DNA of 64,000 nucleotides. It comes from Polynucleobacter sp. JS-Mosq-20-D10. Its GTDB lineage: Bacteria > Pseudomonadota > Gammaproteobacteria > Burkholderiales > Burkholderiaceae. The position numbers and the translations under genes were made by a program. Below are positions 59,718 through 64,000 of the stretch, one piece after another. Each line of letters begins with the position of its first letter. The stretch's first letter is position 1. Location: positions 1,115,099 through 1,179,098 of the forward strand of contig NZ_CP061305.1 of NCBI RefSeq assembly GCF_018687755.1. Direction: 5' to 3'. Under the pieces are notes generated by a model. That model was not told the DNA's origin. It did not search any database and saw nothing but the letters and a program-made list of their open reading frames with translations.

Positions 59718-60140
59718 ATGATTATTCATTGCCCGCATTGCAATAAAGGAAATCGTGTTCCTGCCGAAAGGCTCAATCAAACGCCTGTCTGCGGAGCCTG
59801 TCAACAAGAGCTCCTTTCGCTTCCGATTAATGCCACAGCAGCTAACTTTAGCGAACTGGTAACTCAATCCACAATGCCAGTCATAGTAGATTTCTGGGCG
59901 CCATGGTGCGGACCCTGCAAGATGTTCGGCCCGACTTTCCAGGCAAGCGCCAGCACTCATGCAAATCAAGTTTTGTTTGTGAAAGTTAATACCGAGGCCG
60001 AGCAACTACTCGGATCGCAATGGAATATACGCTCAATACCAACGCTAGCGGGATTTAAGGGTGGCAAAGAAGTGCATCGTGTTAGCGGTGCTCTGCCACC
60101 AGCCCAACTAGAACAATTTGTGCGGCAGTTGACTGAGTGA
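59718..60140 (+). CDS. trxC: Thioredoxin 2 (TrxC)
   Basis: A 140-residue thioredoxin with an N-terminal zinc finger (Cys5-x2-Cys8 and Cys25-x2-Cys28) and the redox site WCGPC (Cys64, Cys67) in VIVDFWAPWCGPCKMFGPTF. The IPTLAGFKGGKEV segment keeps the cis-proline. It reduces cytosolic disulfides and is induced by oxidative stress in E. coli. GAGG lies 8 nt before the ATG. It follows tal by 30 nt. Confidence 0.94.
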   Translation: MIIHCPHCNKGNRVPAERLNQTPVCGACQQELLSLPINATAANFSELVTQSTMPVIVDFWAPWCGPCKMFGPTFQASASTHANQVLFVKVNTEAEQLLGSQWNIRSIPTLAGFKGGKEVHRVSGALPPAQLEQFVRQLTE

Positions 60141-60166
60141 TTAAGTGAGTATGTGAGTGGTGCTTA

Positions 60167-60922
60167 CTATTTAGGTTCTTTGGATAAACGCTGTCTGAGT
60201 GCCTCATACAAGCAGACGCCACTTGCAACTGATACGTTTAGACTCTCTACAACACCCTTCATCGGAATACGTACCAACTCATCACAAGTCTCGCGGGTCA
60301 GGCGGCGCATGCCCTCACCCTCTGCACCCATAACGATTCCAATGGGACCAGTCAGATCTAAATCGTAAATAGATTTTTCAGCTTCATCATCGGTACCAAT
60401 TAGCCAAACACCCGCTTCTTGCATTTCTTTCATACTGCGAACCAGATTGGTAACGGTAATCACAGGCATTACCTCAGAAGCACCGCTCGACACTTTACTC
60501 ACAGTGGCATTAATTGAGGCCGAACGATCTTTAGGAATAACTACGGCATCTACACCGGCACCATCCGCTACGCGCAAGCATGCACCAAAGTTATGAGGGT
60601 CGGTCACACCATCCAAGACCAAGAACATCACTTTACTTTGATTACTTTGTGCATCTTCCACTACCTCCGTAATGGTCCGAGCAATAGTCATCTTCTCCGC
60701 CAAAGCCACCACACCTTGATGGCGATCATGCCCTGCCAGCTTGTGAAGACGCTCGGCATCAGCAGCATGCAATCTTTCGCCTAGAATTTCTTCAGCTTGC
60801 TTGAGAAAATCGCCCATACGGCGATCTCGTCGACTAGGATCAAAATAAACCGACTTTAGACTTGCTGCATCCACTCGTAAGCGCGCTTGAACTGCATGAA
60901 AACCAACTAATATTTGCTTCAT
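60167..60922 (-). CDS. rlmB: 23S rRNA (guanosine-2'-O-)-methyltransferase RlmB
   Basis: A 251-residue SPOUT methyltransferase that methylates Gm2251 in the peptidyl-transferase loop. The N-terminal substrate-binding domain starts MKQILVGFHAVQARLR. The SAM-binding trefoil knot shows LVLDGVTDPHNFGACLRVADGAGVDAVVIPKD, GVWLIGTDDEA and IGIVMGAEGEGMRRLTRETCDELVRIPMKGVVESLNVSVASGVCLYEALRQ. It lies 29 nt downstream of rnr, the usual pairing. Confidence 0.95.
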   Translation of the reverse strand: MKQILVGFHAVQARLRVDAASLKSVYFDPSRRDRRMGDFLKQAEEILGERLHAADAERLHKLAGHDRHQGVVALAEKMTIARTITEVVEDAQSNQSKVMFLVLDGVTDPHNFGACLRVADGAGVDAVVIPKDRSASINATVSKVSSGASEVMPVITVTNLVRSMKEMQEAGVWLIGTDDEAEKSIYDLDLTGPIGIVMGAEGEGMRRLTRETCDELVRIPMKGVVESLNVSVASGVCLYEALRQRLSKEPK

Positions 60923-60951
60923 CTTTACTTATCTCGATCTGATATTGATGC

Positions 60952-63354
60952 TTATTTACGACGCGCTTTAGTGCTGCGAACGGGTGGTTTTGTACCTGTA
61001 GGTTTACCGGCAGGTCTTGTGGGCTTTCCAGACTTCGCAACTTTACTCGCAGTGCGCCCAGCTTGATTCTTAGATTGGTTTGCGCCAAGGTTCCCTGCAG
61101 ATTTGGCGGCATTCACATTCACACCAGAATGCTTCTGTGGTTCTTTGCTGCCAGGGCGACCTTTTTTGGGAGAAGCTTTTTTATTGGGTCTACCGGTATC
61201 GCTAGCCAATACAATTTGACGGCGATTGGTGGTGCCGCCCGGCTCTAAGCCAACAGATTTCACCAGACTAAATTCAATTTTACGTGCGTCTAGATCAACT
61301 CGACTGACTAAAACGTGCACCCGATCACCTAAGCGATAACGAATGCCAGTTCTCTCGCCACGCAATTCTTGACGGGCTTCATCGTACTGGAAATAATCAC
61401 CACCCAGTTCAGTCACATGGATCATGCCCTCAACAAAGAGATTTTCCAGTTGTATAAACAAACCAAATGTAGCTACCCCAGTAACCGTACCAGCGTATTC
61501 TTGACCCAAATGATCGCGCATGTAATAGCACTTGAGCCAAGCCTCTACATCACGAGATGCCTCATCTGCACGACGCTCATTAGATGAGCAATGCACACCA
61601 AGTTGACCCCAAATAGGCATTGCCGCATTAGCGCCCTTAGGCAATTTAGGCAAACGCGTACCATTAGATGCAGCCTCTTTTGCATCGCTATGAGACTTCT
61701 TGGCATTCACGGCATTTTCGCGACCCTTGCCTTTGCGTGGCAAAGTGAGATTTAACGGAACCGTTGGGGGCAATACTGGCGTGTAAGGTTTCTTGGTAAG
61801 AATTGCTTTGATGACGCGATGGGTCAAGAGATCAGGATAACGACGAATCGGGCTTGTGAAATGTGAGTATGCAGGATACGCAAGACCAAAGTGGCCTTCG
61901 TTATCAGGCTGGTACATTGCCTGCTGCATAGAGCGCAAAACAACCGACTGCAGCATGTTTGCATCGGGACGCTCTTTGATTTCGCGCATGAGTTTGGCAT
62001 AGTCTTTTGGCTTCGGCTTTTCACCGCCGCCCAATGACAAGCCAGAGGTACGCAAGACTTGGCGCAAAGTCATCAGCTTCTCCTCTGAAGGTTCACCGTG
62101 AACGCGATAGAGACTGAGATGCTTATTTTTATCAATGAAATCAGCAGCGCAGACGTTTGCTGTCAACATACACTCTTCGATCAAGCGATGTGCGTCGTTG
62201 CGCAGACGAGGTTCAATGCGCAAAATCTTACCTAACTCATTACTAATAATTTGGGTTTCGGTAGTTTCAAACTCGATAGCACCACGCTTTTGACGTGCGT
62301 CTAGTAAAATTTTGTATAGCGAGTAGAGATTAGTCAGTAGAGGCCTGAACTGCGCAAAGCGTGTTGCTTCAGGGCCTTTGCTGTTTGAGAGAATCTCCCA
62401 GACCGTATCGTATGTAAAGCGTTGCGCAGAATGCATGACTGCAGGATAGAACTGGTAAGCCAAGACTACTCCACTTTGATCTACTACCGAATCACACACC
62501 ATACACAAACGATCAACATCAGGGTTCAATGAACAAAGGCCATTCGAGATCTTTTCCGGCAGCATGGGTATTACCCGTCTCGGGAAATACACTGAGGTTG
62601 CACGTAGAAGTCCCTCATCATCCAAAGGGTGTCCAGGCTTAACATAATGAGATACATCAGCAATCGCGACAATCAGGCGCCAAGCCTTGCTCTTGCCGTA
62701 CATAACTGGCTCGCAATACACCGCATCATCAAAGTCACGAGCATCAGCACCATCAATGGTGACCAAAGGAACATCGCGCAAATCTACGCGACCTTCTAAA
62801 TCAGATTGCTGAACGGTATCGGGTAAGGCATCCGCTTCTTTTTTTGCGGCTGCTGAAAATTCGTGGGGCACGCCATATTTACGGACAGCGATTTCTATTT
62901 CCATGCCAGGATCATCGATTTCACCCAGCACCTCGACAACACGACCAACGGCTTGACGGTAACTATCTGGATAGTCAATGATCTCGACACTGACGACCTG
63001 ACCTAATTTCGCGTTACCTTGACCTTTTGGTGGAATCAAAATATCGTGACCAATACGCTTATCTTCCGGCGCAACAATCAAAACACCATTCTCATTTAAG
63101 AGACGCCCAATGACTACTTTATTGGCATGCAAAATGACATCGACGATCTGGCCCTCTGGACGACCGCGGCGATCTGTTCCCAATACTCTGACATTTACCC
63201 TATCTGAGTGCATGACGCGGGACATTTCTCTTTCAGAAAGAAAAATATCTTCACCACCGTCATCTGGGATGACAAATCCAAATCCATCTCGGTGACCCTG
63301 GACTGTACCCAAACGGTCAGCCTCTCGTGGCACCAAGTTTTTTGCTTTACGCAT
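60952..63354 (-). CDS. rnr: Ribonuclease R
   Basis: An 800-residue 3'-5' exoribonuclease that digests structured RNA. It has two N-terminal cold-shock domains (GTVQGHRDGFGFVIPDDGGEDIFLSEREM), the RNB catalytic domain with TIDGADARDFDDAVYCE, HYVKPGHPLDDEGLLRATSVYFPRRVIPMLPEKISNGLCSLNPDVDRLCMV and HFTSPIRRYPDLLTHR, an S1 domain (YAGTVTGVATFGLFIQLENLFVEGMIHV) and a Lys/Arg-rich tail of about 100 residues. Unusual: a basic, low-complexity stretch of about 45 extra residues (encoded around 61605-61785) lies in the RNB domain before HCSSNERRADEASRDVEAWLK. AAGGA precedes the ATG by 5 nt. Confidence 0.96.
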   Translation of the reverse strand: MRKAKNLVPREADRLGTVQGHRDGFGFVIPDDGGEDIFLSEREMSRVMHSDRVNVRVLGTDRRGRPEGQIVDVILHANKVVIGRLLNENGVLIVAPEDKRIGHDILIPPKGQGNAKLGQVVSVEIIDYPDSYRQAVGRVVEVLGEIDDPGMEIEIAVRKYGVPHEFSAAAKKEADALPDTVQQSDLEGRVDLRDVPLVTIDGADARDFDDAVYCEPVMYGKSKAWRLIVAIADVSHYVKPGHPLDDEGLLRATSVYFPRRVIPMLPEKISNGLCSLNPDVDRLCMVCDSVVDQSGVVLAYQFYPAVMHSAQRFTYDTVWEILSNSKGPEATRFAQFRPLLTNLYSLYKILLDARQKRGAIEFETTETQIISNELGKILRIEPRLRNDAHRLIEECMLTANVCAADFIDKNKHLSLYRVHGEPSEEKLMTLRQVLRTSGLSLGGGEKPKPKDYAKLMREIKERPDANMLQSVVLRSMQQAMYQPDNEGHFGLAYPAYSHFTSPIRRYPDLLTHRVIKAILTKKPYTPVLPPTVPLNLTLPRKGKGRENAVNAKKSHSDAKEAASNGTRLPKLPKGANAAMPIWGQLGVHCSSNERRADEASRDVEAWLKCYYMRDHLGQEYAGTVTGVATFGLFIQLENLFVEGMIHVTELGGDYFQYDEARQELRGERTGIRYRLGDRVHVLVSRVDLDARKIEFSLVKSVGLEPGGTTNRRQIVLASDTGRPNKKASPKKGRPGSKEPQKHSGVNVNAAKSAGNLGANQSKNQAGRTASKVAKSGKPTRPAGKPTGTKPPVRSTKARRK

Positions 63355-63484
63355 TTAATTCCTTCGGCAATACATGCCTTATATTTCAATGAAAATTGTG
63401 AATTAGCCTACTGTATCAAACCATCAAGTCTGAAGGGTGAAAGGCCAAAACAAGTTAAGAGGTGGGTCAGAAGGCGCATACCTT

Positions 63485-63490
63485 TATAAT
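63485..63490 (+). promoter_or_regulatory. -10 box of tRNA-Leu
   Basis: Perfect TATAAT ending 8 nt before the first base of the tRNA. No good -35 hexamer is visible at the right distance. Confidence 0.55.
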
Positions 63491-63498
63491 AACGGCAT

Positions 63499-63585
63499 GC
63501 CCAGGTGGCGAAATTGGTAGACGCACCAGCTTCAGGTGCTGGCGATCGTAAGGTTGTGGGGGTTCGAGTCCCTTCCTGGGCACCA
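63499..63585 (+). tRNA. tRNA-Leu (anticodon CAG)
   Basis: 87 nt with acceptor stem GCCCAGG/CCTGGGC, discriminator A and encoded CCA. The anticodon stem CCAGC/GCTGG encloses the loop TTCAGGT with anticodon CAG (63533-63535), reading CUG codons. A long variable arm (class II tRNA) and a GGTTCGAGTCC T-arm are present. It is divergent from rnr. Confidence 0.97.
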
Positions 63586-63744
63586 AACAAGGCTTAACGG
63601 CGCTCTGCGCCTGAAAATACAAGGCCGCTATAGAGAAAACTGGCCGTTTCTACATAAAAATACATAAAGCCTATATGGGGGCGTCTTTCTTAAATACAAG
63701 CCCCATTTTGGCTCCCACATCGAGCATTCGTTAATACGCAAATA

Positions 63745-63927
63745 TTAATCACTCCATAACTTGCCTGCAGTCGCCCAATTTGATTTCTTAACATCTTGAT
63801 AAATAACATCTACTGATTCAGCACTGCATCCCATAATTTTGACCGCCGCTTCCGTAATTGCCTTGGCGTACTCGCGCTTGACCTCATCGCTGCGACCCTC
63901 AAATAATTGAACTTGAATTAATGGCAC
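63745..63927 (-). CDS. 4-oxalocrotonate tautomerase family protein
   Basis: A 60-residue protein of the tautomerase superfamily, with the catalytic Pro2 (MPLIQVQLFEGRSDEVKREYAKAITEAAV). The start is GTG at 63927 with AGGAG six bases upstream. Proteins of this size act on 2-hydroxymuconate or related enols, but no aromatic pathway is in view, so the substrate is open. It follows the partial gene at the right edge by 16 nt, probably in one operon. Confidence 0.88.
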   Translation of the reverse strand: MPLIQVQLFEGRSDEVKREYAKAITEAAVKIMGCSAESVDVIYQDVKKSNWATAGKLWSD

Positions 63928-63943
63928 AGATATCTCCTATTCA

Positions 63944-64000
63944 CTATTTTTTTAATAAACCTAGATAAGCCGGCCACTCCATCTGACCTTCCTCATCACC
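63944..64000 (-). CDS. C-terminal end of an unidentified gene (cut by the right edge)
   Basis: An open frame on the minus strand enters from the right edge and stops at a TAG at 63944-63946. The visible last 18 residues read GDEEGQMEWPAYLGLLKK. Too short to identify. The 16-nt distance to the tautomerase gene, which carries the Shine-Dalgarno sequence in between, supports a real coding end rather than chance. Confidence 0.55.
   Translation of the reverse strand, partial: GDEEGQMEWPAYLGLLKK

Noticed and set aside
61605..61785. RNase R insert as a translated REP-type repeat
   Set aside because: LTLPRKGKGRE resembles peptides encoded by GC-rich repeats, but the DNA shows no palindrome or second copy in this window.
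1..64000. CRISPR arrays, insertion sequences, prophage or integron
   Set aside because: No regularly spaced repeats, transposase, integrase or phage genes were seen; the window is ordinary conserved backbone.

Overview
The window reads as a stretch of chromosomal backbone from a betaproteobacterium of the order Burkholderiales. The best guess is Polynucleobacter or a close freshwater relative. The reasons are the gene order sdhCDAB-sdhE-gltA-leuC-(entericidin)-leuD-leuB-asd-fimV next to a GntR regulator and mdh, a PDH complex whose E3 subunit carries its own lipoyl domain, a phasin gene, a PabB-PabC fusion, an aat-bpt pair, and a base composition that looks moderate rather than the high GC of Burkholderia. 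The genus is inferred from remembered synteny, not from a search. I see no insertion sequence, prophage, CRISPR array or integron. Coding density is very high and no gap without a gene exceeds 300 bases.

Layout. (1) 1-11505, minus strand: a GntR/UTRA regulator, then succinate dehydrogenase sdhCDAB with its flavinylation factor sdhE, citrate synthase, the leucine genes leuC, leuD and leuB with an entericidin-like lipoprotein between leuC and leuD, asd, and the 5' part of fimV running off the left edge. mdh diverges from the GntR gene, and a near-perfect 20-bp palindrome lies between them. (2) 11654-26977: mdh, a small secreted protein, yaaA and a DUF2863-type gene on minus, then a long plus-strand run (aminotransferase, GST, 3-hydroxyacyl-CoA dehydrogenase, DUF3429, rarA, DsbA-like isomerase, cyclophilin, pabBC, Nudix, aat, bpt, pyrD, iclR). 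(3) 27005-35728: a PBP7-type endopeptidase, an EamA transporter, a phasin, and aceE-aceF-lpdA on minus. (4) 35931-42217, plus: a membrane PAS histidine kinase and FixJ/NarL-type regulator, folD, prlC. (5) 42228-51824, minus: glnA-ntrB-ntrC-xthA, then CinA-like, EI24, sterol-desaturase-like, NodB-like and YVTN-propeller genes. (6) 51884-64000: hrpA diverging from argA by 17 bp, yggX, a probable new small-RNA gene, rpiA, tal, trxC, rlmB, rnr, tRNA-Leu(CAG), a tautomerase and the end of one more gene.

How the genes fit together. The left part holds much of the TCA cycle (citrate synthase, succinate dehydrogenase, malate dehydrogenase), and the middle holds pyruvate entry (PDH). A two-component system sits head to head with aceE. 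The glnA operon holds nitrogen assimilation and its own two-component control.

Main points of interest. The NtrC protein has clear changes in the two motifs that normally couple ATP hydrolysis to sigma-54: GAFTGA reads GAFPGA, and the switch Asn is Ser. Even so, glnA keeps two NtrC-like dyads and a -24/-12-like element. A roughly 165-nt transcription unit at 57695-57896 has a good sigma-70 promoter, several hairpins and a strong terminator but no ORF, and I could not assign it to a known RNA family. Other leads are the GntR palindrome, two promoters that imply leaderless mRNAs (iclR and argA), a basic insertion inside the RNase R catalytic domain, and a NodB-like protein lacking one canonical metal ligand.
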